Origin: Jiangella muralis
GTDB lineage: Bacteria > Actinomycetota > Actinomycetes > Jiangellales > Jiangellaceae
Assembly (NCBI RefSeq): GCF_001270745.1
Contig: NZ_LFXL01000035.1
Coordinates: 1-64,000 of the forward strand
Length of the DNA stretch: 64,000 nt
Reading direction: 5' to 3'
Part shown: in pieces, positions 42,149-50,576 of the stretch
How the letters are laid out: each line of letters begins with the position of its first letter
Numbering within the stretch: position 1 is the first letter of the stretch
The notes under the pieces: generated by a model
Database searches by the model: none
Seen by the model: the letters and a program-made list of their open reading frames with translations, nothing else
Told to the model about the DNA's origin: nothing
Made by a program: the position numbers and the translations under genes

Positions 42149-45100
42149 TCACGGGCGGAGCAGCGTCCCGATCTCCCGCGCGACGGCGATGCCGGGGAGG
42201 TCGCGGACGCGCTCGCGTTCGGCCGCCAGCAGCTGCTCGTCGGGCTCGGGAAGCTCGACGAACGCCGGGTGGCGGACGTCGCCCAGCAGCTCGACGGCGC
42301 CGATGCGACGGCCGAGGGCGATCAGCCGGGCCGCGCGGTCGCCGTCGCCGCGGACGAGGGCCAGCCGACCGTAGGCGACCGCGACCACGCCGATGACCGG
42401 CCGGTCGCCGTCGGCCACCGCCAGCCGGTACGCGTCGGCGAGCAGGTCGTCGATGTCGTCGCGGCCGACCCGCAGCCGGGCGAGCGCCGCGCCGGCCAGC
42501 GCCATGACCCGCAGCTGCGGCGGCCCGCCGATCTCCTCCGACCGCGCCGCCGCGACCGCGACGTCGTAGTGCGCCAGCATGGACACGGCGTCGCCTAGCC
42601 GGGCCGCCGCCTCGGCCAGCCCGGCCTCGGCCATGGTGGCGACCTCGGGGTCGTTCGGGTAGCGCTCCTGCAGCGCGGTCAGCTCGGCGACGCCGCGCGC
42701 GACCTCGCCGCTGCGCACCAGCACGATCGCGCGCAGCAGCTGCACCTGGCGGCCGTCCTCGCGGATGCCGAGGATGTCGAAGCTGCGCACCGCCTCATCC
42801 AGCAGCTCGATGGCCGAGGCGCCGTCGCCGTCGGCGGCCTCCGTCAGCCCGAGGGTCATCGAGGTCATCGCCACGCCCCACCGGTCGCCGAGCGCGGCGA
42901 AGCCGGTCCGCGCCTCCTGCGCGAGCCGGCGCGACTCGCCCCGTTCGCCCTCGTTGTCGGCCAGGATGCTGAAGAACAGCGCCGCCATCGACCGCGCCCA
43001 CGGGTCCCCGGACGCCTCGACGGTCGCGTAGGCCCGCTCCAGCGCGGCCGGCCGGCCGTTCATCGCGGCGAGCACCAGCTCACCGAAGGCCCGGGCCAGC
43101 GGGGTCAGCCCGGTATCGTCGCGGACCAGGCGGCGCAGCCGCCGGATGAATTGCACGCCCATGCGGGTCGGCCCGGCGACCAGCGAGTTCGGGATCATGA
43201 TGGCGTACAGGACGGCGGCGGTGCTGGGGTCGGCCGGCCCGTCCATCGCGATCAGCTGCTCGCCCCAGGCGGCCACCTCGAAGTGCAGCCCGAGCGCGGC
43301 CCAGTACCAGCACATCGTCACCGCGACGGTGTACGCCGACCGGGTGTCGCCGGCGTCGATGGCGGCGCGCAGCCCGGCGACCAGGTTGTCGTGCTCGGCG
43401 GCCAGCACGCCGAACCACGTCACCTGGGTGTGGCCGCGCAGGTTCGGCTCGGCCCGGGCGGCGAGATCGGCGGCCCAGTCGACCAGCCGGGCCGTCGTCG
43501 CGGCGCGTTCGCCGGCCGCGTCCAGCTCGGCGTCGGCGAACTCGCGGACGGTCTCCAGCAGCCGGAACCACACCGTGCCGCCGGACTCGTCGACGACCAG
43601 CAGCGACTGGTCGGCCAGCCCGGTGAGGGCGGCCTCGACGGCGCCCGCGTCGATCGCGCCGAACCCGCAGACGGCCGTGGCCGTCACGGCGTCGGCGCCG
43701 ACGGGCAGCACGGCCAGCCGGCGCAGCACCGCCTGCTCCACCGGGTCCAGCAGCTCCCAGCTCCACCGGACGACGGCGAGCAGCGTGCGGTGTCGCTCCG
43801 GCGCCGACCGCGGGCCACCGACCAGCAGTCCGAACCGGTCGTCGAGCCGGGCTGCCAGCTGCTCCACCGACATCGTCCGCACCTTGGCCGCGGCCAGCTC
43901 GATCGCCAGCGGCAGGCCGTCGAGGTGCCGGCAGATCTCGGTGACGACCTCGGGGTCCAGCCGGGCGGCCGGGCGGGCCGCGCGAGCGCGCTCGTGGAAC
44001 AGCCGCACCGCCGGGTAGTCGAGCGGGCCGGCGCCGTCGGGTGGCAGCGCCAGCGTGGGCAGCGGGTGCACGACCTCGCCGTCGACGGCCAGCGGTGTGC
44101 GGCTGGTGGCCAGCACGCGGACCTGCGCCGACGCCGTCACGATCTCGTGCACGACCTGCGCGACGGCGTCGACCAGATGCTCGCAGTTGTCGACGACGAT
44201 CAGCGCGTCGCTGTCGGCCAGCAGGTCGCGCAGCCGTTCGATCGGCGTCCGCGACACCGGGTACCCGCCGCGGTCGACCAGGCTGACCTCGCGCAGGCCG
44301 AGCGCGCCCAGCACGGCGGGCAGCACGTCAGCGTCGTCGCGCAGGCCGGCCAGCTCGACGAGGTGCACGGTGCGGCCGGTGCGGTCCTGCCGGCGCAACC
44401 CCAGCTCGGTGGCGAACCGGGTCTTGCCGACGCCGCCCGGGCCCAGCAGCGTGACCAGCCGGGCGTCGTCGAGGAGCGCCTCGACCTGGGCCAGCTCGTC
44501 GTCGCGGCCGAGCAGCGGGGTCGCGGAGCGGCGCAGCCGGGGCCGGCCGGACCCGCCCGCCGCCGGGGCATCGGGAGCGTCGGGCGGGTGGGGCGCGGCC
44601 GTCGCGATCGGCGGCACGGGGCCGAGCCGCAGCGCCGCGCGGTCGTGCGTCAGCACCGCCAGATGGACGTCGCGCAACTGCACGCCGGGGTCGGCGCCGA
44701 ACGCCTCGGCCAGCCGCTCGCGGACGTCCTGGAACGCGGCCAGCGCCTCGGCCGATCGCCCGGTCGCGACCAGCGCGCGCATCAGCTGGCCGAGCAGCGC
44801 CTCGTCCAGCGGGTGATCGTCGACCAGCCCGGCCAGTTCGGCCGGGAGGTCGGCATGGACGCCGCGGCGCAGGTCGGCCTCGATGCGGGTGCGGCGCAGA
44901 TCCAGCCACAGCGTGGCCAGCCGGACCGCCTCGACCGGCGCGAACGGCGCGTCGCCGACGTCGGCCAGCGGCTCGCCCCGCCACAGTCCCAGCGCCTGAC
45001 CGGACTCGGCGGCAGCGGCCGCTGGATCGCCGTCGCGCAGTGCCGCCGCCGCGCCGGCCAGCAGCGCGTCGGCCACGGCGGCGTCGACGTCGTCGCGGCC

Positions 45101-45361
45101 GACCGCGAGCCGGTACCCGCCGGCCGCCGCCTCGACCGCCACCGGGTGCCCGTTCAGCGCCTTGCGCAGCCGCGACGCCGTCGCCTGCACGGCATTGGCC
45201 GGGTTTCCCGGCCGCCCGGTCCACAGGTCGTCGACGATCGTCTCCACCCCGACGACCCGGCCCGGCGCCAGCGCCAGCCGCGCGAGCAGCGCGCGTACAC
45301 CCGCGCCGGGGATCTCACCGGCCGCGCCGACCCGCACCGGGCCGAGGATGGAGACCTGCAT
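42149..45361 (-). CDS. AfsR/SARP-type regulator with BTAD, NB-ARC and TPR regions
   Basis: The 1070-aa protein has an OmpR-like winged helix (about 1-85: ILGPVRVGAAGE.., NAVQATASRLRKAL), a BTAD domain (about 90-235), an NB-ARC ATPase with GPGGVGKT (about 305-312) and IVVDNCEH, then TPR-like repeats to the end. It is a large pathway regulator that binds direct repeats and uses ATP as a switch. ATG 45361 begins the winged helix; the frame opens further upstream. It is convergent with the exporter and diverges from pmm across tandem 22-bp repeats. Confidence 0.92.
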   Translation of the reverse strand: MQVSILGPVRVGAAGEIPGAGVRALLARLALAPGRVVGVETIVDDLWTGRPGNPANAVQATASRLRKALNGHPVAVEAAAGGYRLAVGRDDVDAAVADALLAGAAAALRDGDPAAAAAESGQALGLWRGEPLADVGDAPFAPVEAVRLATLWLDLRRTRIEADLRRGVHADLPAELAGLVDDHPLDEALLGQLMRALVATGRSAEALAAFQDVRERLAEAFGADPGVQLRDVHLAVLTHDRAALRLGPVPPIATAAPHPPDAPDAPAAGGSGRPRLRRSATPLLGRDDELAQVEALLDDARLVTLLGPGGVGKTRFATELGLRRQDRTGRTVHLVELAGLRDDADVLPAVLGALGLREVSLVDRGGYPVSRTPIERLRDLLADSDALIVVDNCEHLVDAVAQVVHEIVTASAQVRVLATSRTPLAVDGEVVHPLPTLALPPDGAGPLDYPAVRLFHERARAARPAARLDPEVVTEICRHLDGLPLAIELAAAKVRTMSVEQLAARLDDRFGLLVGGPRSAPERHRTLLAVVRWSWELLDPVEQAVLRRLAVLPVGADAVTATAVCGFGAIDAGAVEAALTGLADQSLLVVDESGGTVWFRLLETVREFADAELDAAGERAATTARLVDWAADLAARAEPNLRGHTQVTWFGVLAAEHDNLVAGLRAAIDAGDTRSAYTVAVTMCWYWAALGLHFEVAAWGEQLIAMDGPADPSTAAVLYAIMIPNSLVAGPTRMGVQFIRRLRRLVRDDTGLTPLARAFGELVLAAMNGRPAALERAYATVEASGDPWARSMAALFFSILADNEGERGESRRLAQEARTGFAALGDRWGVAMTSMTLGLTEAADGDGASAIELLDEAVRSFDILGIREDGRQVQLLRAIVLVRSGEVARGVAELTALQERYPNDPEVATMAEAGLAEAAARLGDAVSMLAHYDVAVAAARSEEIGGPPQLRVMALAGAALARLRVGRDDIDDLLADAYRLAVADGDRPVIGVVAVAYGRLALVRGDGDRAARLIALGRRIGAVELLGDVRHPAFVELPEPDEQLLAAERERVRDLPGIAVAREIGTLLRP

Positions 45362-45398
45362 GCTCCTAGGATCTCCTGAACATGGACCGGCGCATCGT

Positions 45399-45442
45399 CC
45401 CGCCCCGTGAGAAGGGGAGCCCCGCCCCGCGAGAAGGGAAAA
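45399..45442. repeat. Tandem 22-bp direct repeat between the SARP gene and pmm
   Basis: Two adjoining 22-bp units (45399-45420, 45421-45442) both begin CCCGCCCCG and share GAGAAGGG; 18 of 22 positions agree. Two helical turns separate equivalent bases, a spacing also used by SARP sites. The second unit covers the pmm SD area. Confidence 0.6.
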
Positions 45443-45449
45443 TTGTGCG

Positions 45450-47120
45450 ATGACCGACGTGCTCGAGCAGGCCCGTGCCTGGCTGGCCGACGACCCCGAC
45501 CCGGCCACCCGGGCGGAGCTGCAAGCGGTGCTCGACGCCGCCGCGACCGGCGACGATGCCGCGACCGCGGATCTCGCCGACCGGTTCGCCGGCATCCTGC
45601 AGTTCGGTACGGCCGGGCTGCGCGGCGCCATCGGCGCGGGCCCGAATCGGATGAACCGCGCCGTCGTCATCCGCGCCGCCGCGGGGCTGGCCGCGTTCCT
45701 GCTCGCGGCCCGCACCCCGGTGAACGGCACCCGGCACCGCGTCGTCATCGGCTACGACGCCCGGTACCGCTCCTTCGACTTCGCCACCGACACCGCCGCC
45801 GTGCTGACCGCGGCCGGCATCGAGGCGCTGGTGCTGCCGCGGCTGCTGCCGACGCCGGTGCTGGCGTTCTCGGTGCGGCGGCTGTCCGCCGACGCCGGGG
45901 TCATGGTGACGGCCAGCCACAACCCGCCGCAGGACAACGGCTACAAGGTGTACCTCGGCGGTCCCGACGGCGGTTCGCAGCTGGTCGCACCGGCCGACGC
46001 CGAGATCGCCGCACACATCGACGCCGTCCGGTCCGTCGCGTCGGTGCCGCGGGCCGCGGACGGCTGGGCGGAGATCGGCGAGGACGTCGTGACGGCGTAC
46101 CTGGCCTCCGCCGCCGGGGTGGCCGCCGACGACGGGCCGCGCGACCTGCGCATCGTGCACACGTCGCTGCACGGCGTCGGCGGTGTCACCGCCGGCGAGG
46201 CGCTGATCCGGGCCGGCTTCACCGACCTGCACACCGTCGCCGAGCAGGCCGAGCCGGACCCCGACTTCCCCACCGTCGCGTTCCCCAACCCGGAGGAGCC
46301 GGGCGCCATCGACCTCGCGCTCGCCCTGGCGCGGCGCGTCGAGGCGGACATCGTCATCGCGAACGACCCGGACGCCGACCGGTGCGCCGTCGCGCTGCCG
46401 TCGGCGGACGGGTGGCGGATGCTGCACGGCGACGAGGTCGGCGCGCTGCTCGGCTCGCACCTCGCGGAGCGCGGGCGCACCGGCGTGCTGGCCAACTCGA
46501 TCGTGTCGTCGCGGCTGCTCGGGCGCATCGCCGCGGCGCACGGGCTGCCGCACGCCGAGACGCTGACCGGGTTCAAGTGGATCTCGCGGGTGCCCGGCCT
46601 GACCTACGGCTACGAGGAGGCGCTCGGCTACTGCGTCGACCCCGAGTCGGTGCGCGACAAGGACGGCATCTCGACGGCGGTGCTGGTGGCCGAGCTGGCC
46701 GCTTCGACGGCGGCGGCGCGGCGCACCTTGTGGGACGTGCTCGACGACCTCGCGGTGGCGCACGGCCTGCACGCCACCGACCAGCTCTCCGTCCGCGTCG
46801 AGGACCTGTCGCTGATCGCCGCCGCGATGGCCCGGCTGCGCTCGGCGCCGCCGTCCTCGCTGGGCGGCTCGGCGGTGGTGACCGCGGACGACCTGCTGAC
46901 CGACGGCGGGCTGCCGCCGACCGACGGCCTGCGCTACCTGACCGCGGACGCCACCCGCGTCGTCGTCCGGCCGAGCGGCACCGAACCGAAGCTCAAGTGC
47001 TACCTCGAGGTCGTGGTCCCGGTCGATGGCAGCGACGTGGCGGCCGCGCGGGTGGCTGCCCGGGACCGGCTGGCCGCCGTCCGCGCCGACGTCGGTGCGG
47101 CTCTCGGGCTGCCGTCATGA
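45450..47120 (+). CDS. pmmB: Phospho-sugar mutase (PmmB-like phosphohexomutase)
   Basis: The 556-aa alpha-D-phosphohexomutase has the phosphoserine loop VTASHNPPQDNGYK, the metal loop NDPDADRCAV, GDEVGALLG sugar loop, and RPSGTEPKLKCYLE for phosphate binding. Length fits phosphopentomutase/phosphoglucomutase-like PmmB (Rv3308), which follows PNP in actinobacteria; converting (deoxy)ribose-1-phosphate to the 5-phosphate for DeoC would fit the neighbours. ATG 45450 has AAGGG, at a long spacing. It overlaps the next gene by 4 bases. Confidence 0.93.
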   Translation: MTDVLEQARAWLADDPDPATRAELQAVLDAAATGDDAATADLADRFAGILQFGTAGLRGAIGAGPNRMNRAVVIRAAAGLAAFLLAARTPVNGTRHRVVIGYDARYRSFDFATDTAAVLTAAGIEALVLPRLLPTPVLAFSVRRLSADAGVMVTASHNPPQDNGYKVYLGGPDGGSQLVAPADAEIAAHIDAVRSVASVPRAADGWAEIGEDVVTAYLASAAGVAADDGPRDLRIVHTSLHGVGGVTAGEALIRAGFTDLHTVAEQAEPDPDFPTVAFPNPEEPGAIDLALALARRVEADIVIANDPDADRCAVALPSADGWRMLHGDEVGALLGSHLAERGRTGVLANSIVSSRLLGRIAAAHGLPHAETLTGFKWISRVPGLTYGYEEALGYCVDPESVRDKDGISTAVLVAELAASTAAARRTLWDVLDDLAVAHGLHATDQLSVRVEDLSLIAAAMARLRSAPPSSLGGSAVVTADDLLTDGGLPPTDGLRYLTADATRVVVRPSGTEPKLKCYLEVVVPVDGSDVAAARVAARDRLAAVRADVGAALGLPS

Positions 47121-47740
47121 GCACCGACGAGCCCGACCCCCGCCTGCTGCGGGTCTCGCACGCCGACCGCGACCGGATGGTCGAGATCCTGCGCGACGCG
47201 GCGGCCGACGGGCGGCTGGACACGTCCGAACTGGAGGAACGGGTCGAGCGGGCGCTCAACGCGCGCACCTTCGCCGACCTGGAGCCGCTGACGGAGGACC
47301 TGCCGGTGGCGGCACCCGCCCCGCCGGCCGTGCCCGACGCGTTGGCGTCGGCGTCGGCGTCGGCCGAGGTTGCGGGCGCGGCGGACGAGGTGGTGCGGTG
47401 GCAGGCGGCCGGTCAGCGGTTCCGCCGCGAGGGCGCCTGGACGGTGCCGCGGGTCATCGAGCTCGGCGTGATCGGCGGCTCGGCCCGGCTGGACTACACG
47501 GTGGCGCGGCTGCCGGAGGGCGGGCGGAGCGCGCTGCGCATCTCGACGTCGGGCACCCGGCTGCGGCTGACGGTGCCACCGGACGTCGCGGTGGACCTGA
47601 GCGGGGTCTCGGCGACCGGCAGCCGGGTCCGCGACCACGCCTCCCGGCAGGCCGTTCCGGGCGCGGTGACTCACGTGATCACCGTGACCGGCACCATGTT
47701 CGGCGGCAGCCTCCGCGTCGACCCGTCGGGCCGCTCCTAG
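47117..47740 (+). CDS. DUF1707 domain protein
   Basis: The 207-aa protein opens with LRVSHADRDRMVEILRDAAADGRLDTSELEERVERAL (seen in parts), the DUF1707 (SHOCT-like) module, then a linker rich in Ala/Pro and a C-terminal beta-rich domain (about 110-207) like cell-wall-active or LiaF-type C-terminal domains. No membrane helix is present. ATG 47117 overlaps the pmm stop (ATGA). Function unknown. Confidence 0.8.
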   Translation: MSTDEPDPRLLRVSHADRDRMVEILRDAAADGRLDTSELEERVERALNARTFADLEPLTEDLPVAAPAPPAVPDALASASASAEVAGAADEVVRWQAAGQRFRREGAWTVPRVIELGVIGGSARLDYTVARLPEGGRSALRISTSGTRLRLTVPPDVAVDLSGVSATGSRVRDHASRQAVPGAVTHVITVTGTMFGGSLRVDPSGRS

Positions 47741-47807
47741 CCCGGCTGGCCCCAGCCTCCGCAGGGCCTCGCCCACGCCGGCTGCGTGGCTGCGTCGGCT
47801 GCGTCCG

Positions 47808-47966
47808 CTGCTTCGGGCTGCTGCTTCGGCTGCTTCGGCTGCTTCGGCTGCTTCGGGCTGCTTCGGCTGCTTCGGCTGCTTCGGCTGCTTCGGGCTGCTT
47901 CGGCTGCTTCGGCTGCTTCGGCTGCTTCGGCTGCTTCGGCTGCTTCGGCTGCTTCGGCTGCTTCGG
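47808..47966. repeat. 9-bp minisatellite, about 17 units of CTGCTTCGG
   Basis: Seventeen units of CTGCTTCGG, three of them lengthened to CTGCTTCGGG (47808, unit 4 and unit 8 after it), run almost without other change. The 10-bp units shift the reading frame, so no coding role is likely. It starts 67 bases after the DUF1707 stop and runs straight into a 59-bp repeat. Confidence 0.9.
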
Positions 47967-48021
47967 CGAGTGTGTCGGCGCCCGCCCGTAGGGTGGGCCC
48001 CACCCGGGCCGGGCGGGGTCT
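47963..48021 (+). repeat. 59-bp intergenic direct repeat, copy 1
   Basis: Agrees with 48191-48249 in 56 of 59 positions. It contains nested palindromes (GGGTGGG-C-CCCACCC; CCCGCCC with GGGCGGG) and a TAGGGT hexamer that would suit a -10 element. Confidence 0.85.
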
Positions 48022-48054
48022 GCCGTAGCACGCGACGACGTGCACACCGATGAG

Positions 48055-48098
48055 CATGGCGCTATTTGTGTCGCCAGAGCAGCACAAACAGCGCCATG
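48055..48098. repeat. Dispersed hairpin element, copy 2 (GAGCAGCACAAA family)
   Basis: Arms 48055-48070 and 48083-48098 pair in 15 of 16 positions around a 12-base loop. The segment GAGCAGCACAAA (48077-48088) and a flanking ATGATCATGG are shared with the element at 59012-59081, although the stems differ. Confidence 0.75.
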
Positions 48099-48190
48099 AT
48101 CATGGCTCTCATCCAGGGCGGCCCCTCAGGCGGTGCGGGTGCGCCGCAGCACGTGTAGCCGCGTCGACCACCTCAGCCACCCCAGCCGCG

Positions 48191-48249
48191 TCGGCGAGTC
48201 TGTCGGTGCCCGCCCCTAGGGTGGGCCCCACCCGGGCCGGGCGGGGTCT
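48191..48249 (+). repeat. 59-bp intergenic direct repeat, copy 2
   Basis: Second copy of the element at 47963-48021, 228 bp away; differs at positions 10, 17 and 26. Together with the minisatellite and hairpin it fills the 600-base gap 47741-48339, in which I see no gene. Confidence 0.85.
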
Positions 48250-48339
48250 ACGTACCACCCGGCGCACGCGGCACCCGGTGCACGCGGCGATCCGTGCTCG
48301 CGGCAAACCCGTTGCGACGCCGGCGAGCGGGCTTCGAGA

Positions 48340-49086
48340 ATGGCCGGCGTGGACGAGATCGAGATCGTTGTCGCGCATCAGGAGCGGGCGACGCTACGCG
48401 TGGGTGACGTGTTCTTGAAGATCGACGCCGAGCGGGGGCGCACCGACGTCGAGGTCGAGGCGATGGCCCTGGCGCCCATCCCGACGCCGCGGATGCTGTG
48501 GCACCAACCGCCCGTACTGGCGCTCGCCGCCCTGCCGGGGACGGAGCTCGGCCGCCTCGGCGAGCCGTCGCCCGCGTCGCCGGCGGCGTGGGCCGCGACC
48601 GGCGCCGCCGCCCGGAAGCTGCACGACGCGCCGCTGCCGCCGTGGCCCGGCCGGACCCCCGAGAAGGCCGCGGCGAACCTCGACGCCGAGTGCGAGTGGC
48701 TGGTCACGACCGGCGGCCTCCCCGCCGACCTGGTCAAGCGCAACCGCCAGGTCGCCGAGGCCGCGCTCCGGCCGTGGACGCCGGTGTTCGCGCACGGCGA
48801 CTTCCAGATCACCCACGTGTTCGTCGACGGCGACGAGGTCACCGGCGTGCTGGACTGGTCCGAGGCGGGCCGCGGCGACCCCCTGTGCGATCTCGCCAGC
48901 CTGACGCTCGGCCACGAGGAACACCTCGGCGACGTCGTCGAGGGCTACGGCAAGGACGTCGACCTCGACGTCGTCCGCGCGTGGTGGTCGATGCGCAGCC
49001 TGCTGAACATCCGCTGGCTGATCCAGCACGGCTTCGACCCGGCGGTGCCCGGCGGCGAGATCGACGTGCTGCGCGCACGGATGTGA
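48340..49086 (+). CDS. Aminoglycoside phosphotransferase (APH)-family kinase
   Basis: The 248-aa protein has a kinase-like N-lobe (VGDVFLKIDAE) and the catalytic FAHGDFQITHVFVDGDEVTGVLDWSEAGRGDP, where aspartates of HGD and DW are present and the usual Asn of HGDxxxxN is His. Such actinomycete APH proteins phosphorylate small molecules; antibiotic resistance is only one possibility. ATG 48340 is given; GTG 48349 is an alternative, preceded by GAGAAT at 7 bases. Confidence 0.8.
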   Translation: MAGVDEIEIVVAHQERATLRVGDVFLKIDAERGRTDVEVEAMALAPIPTPRMLWHQPPVLALAALPGTELGRLGEPSPASPAAWAATGAAARKLHDAPLPPWPGRTPEKAAANLDAECEWLVTTGGLPADLVKRNRQVAEAALRPWTPVFAHGDFQITHVFVDGDEVTGVLDWSEAGRGDPLCDLASLTLGHEEHLGDVVEGYGKDVDLDVVRAWWSMRSLLNIRWLIQHGFDPAVPGGEIDVLRARM

Positions 49087-49578
49087 ATTGGCCGTCCTCG
49101 ACTCCCACCGACGTCTTCGATGGCGGGAGTCGTCTTCGAGGGGCCGTTCGGACGGTTCTCGCTATCGAAGACGGCGGCGGGCATCGAGGTGTGCCCAGAC
49201 TGCCCCCGTCCCACTGATAGGTGCCGCGGGGCCGCGGGTCAAGCGGACACCCAACGCGCGAAGCGCCCCATGGGTCCGCTTGAAGCGCACGATCCCCACC
49301 CCACCGTGTGGAGCCGCTGCGCCGGGTGGGGCGGATCACTGTTGCCCTGGCAACAGCGACGCCACCCAGCAACACAGCGATCCCACCCAGCGGCGCGCCA
49401 GGCGGCGCACAATCGCCGCGGCCCAACGATGCGGGGATCGATGTGAGATCGCTGCGCCGGGCCGTGCCACCCAACGTGGCCGGTCAGACCCTTGCGTCTG
49501 CACCTACGCAGCGGGACCAGCCACCCGACGCTCGCTCGAACTCGGTTCGAGTGTCGGAGTTTCGGAGACCAAGCGAGG
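49087..49578. other. Gene-free convergent intergenic region with nested inverted repeats
   Basis: I find no believable gene in these 492 bases between two convergent stop codons. Visible structures are CGACTCCC/GGGAGTCG (49099-49106, 49125-49132), GTCTTCGAT/ATCGAAGAC (49113-49121, 49164-49172), and the tight palindrome CTGTTGCC-CT-GGCAACAG (49339-49356). CCACCCAGC occurs twice soon after. Confidence 0.6.
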
Positions 49579-50571
49579 CTAGGCCGGGCCGGTCGTCGTA
49601 CGGACGACGAGTTCGGCCGGCAATACCTCGTGCCGCGGCGGCAGCGCGGGGTCGTCGATGCGCTCGTTCAGCAGCGCGACGGAGCGGGCGGCCATCGCGG
49701 CCTGCGGCTGGCGCACCGTCGTCAGCCCTAGGGTGGGCCAGGACGCCTGGCGGACGTCGTCGAAGCCGGCGACGGACAGCTGCGACGGCACCGCGACGCC
49801 CAGGGCGGCGGCCGCATTGAGGGCGGCGAACGCGACCTGGTCGTTCAGCCCGACGATCGCCGTCGGAGGCCGCGACCCGGTCAGCAGCGCCGTCGCGACC
49901 GAAAAGGCGCGGGAGTAGTCGAACCCGGTGTCGACGACGGACGGCGCCGGCAGGCCGAGCGCAGCCAGCCGGGTCCGGATCCCGGCCAGCCGCCGCGCCG
50001 ACGTGCTCGCGCCGGGCAGCCCGGCCAGCACCGCGAGCCGCCGGTGCCCCAGCCCGGCCAGGTGGTCGACGACGGCGGCGGCGCCGGCCGGGTGGTCGCC
50101 CTCGACGGTGTCGCAGGCGGCGTCGAGGACCCGGTTCGCCAGCACCACCGGGAACCGGCGCGCCACCAGGTCCGCCACCGCCGTGGACCCCTCGACCGCG
50201 GCGGTGAACACGATCCCGTCGACGCGTTGCTGCAGCAGCAGCTCGACCGACTCCCCGGCGTTCTGCAGCACCATGTGCTGGCGCCGGGCGCCGAGGCAGG
50301 CGGCGATCTCTTCCAGGAACTCCGGGTAGAACGGGTTGGTGAGGTCCGAGACGACGACGCCGATCAGCCCCGTCCGGCTGGTCACCATCGACCGGGCGGC
50401 CGCGTTGGGGGTGTAGCCGAGCTCGCGGCTGATCGCCAGGATGCGGTCGCGGGTGGCCGCCGCGACGCGCCCGCCGTTGAGCGCCCGCGACACCGTCGCC
50501 TGCGACGTGCCCGCCGCCCGCGCGATGTCGACGCTGGTCGGCGGGCGTCCGCGGTCGGCCGGTCTCGCCAT
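49579..50571 (-). CDS. LacI-family transcriptional regulator
   Basis: The 330-aa repressor has a classic LacI helix-turn-helix (SVDIARAAGTSQATVSRALNG) and hinge (TPNAAARSMVT), then a periplasmic-binding-protein-like ligand domain (LIGVVVSDLTNPFYPEF, FDDVRQASWPTLGLTTVRQP). It follows the HisD-like gene by 5 bases and is cotranscribed with it; the perfect palindrome in front of that gene is its likely operator. Effector unknown. ATG 50571 is the only start giving the full HTH. Confidence 0.93.
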   Translation of the reverse strand: MARPADRGRPPTSVDIARAAGTSQATVSRALNGGRVAAATRDRILAISRELGYTPNAAARSMVTSRTGLIGVVVSDLTNPFYPEFLEEIAACLGARRQHMVLQNAGESVELLLQQRVDGIVFTAAVEGSTAVADLVARRFPVVLANRVLDAACDTVEGDHPAGAAAVVDHLAGLGHRRLAVLAGLPGASTSARRLAGIRTRLAALGLPAPSVVDTGFDYSRAFSVATALLTGSRPPTAIVGLNDQVAFAALNAAAALGVAVPSQLSVAGFDDVRQASWPTLGLTTVRQPQAAMAARSVALLNERIDDPALPPRHEVLPAELVVRTTTGPA

Positions 50572-50576
50572 ACCGG

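Noticed and set aside
47808-47966. Possible CRISPR array
   Set aside because: Units are 9 bp and directly adjoining with no spacers, and no cas gene is in the window.
47026-48047. Open frames encoding CFG, EAA or KQP repeats across the minisatellite
   Set aside because: They arise from the 9-bp repeat read in different frames; 10-bp units interrupt any one frame and no start or SD fits.
49120-49446. 108-codon ORF in the convergent gap
   Set aside because: No SD, low-complexity composition and it runs through several inverted repeats; no domain is recognisable.
49729-49741. CCTAGGGTGGGCC inside the LacI gene as another copy of the 59-bp element
   Set aside because: Only 13 bases match and they are well explained as LacI coding sequence.
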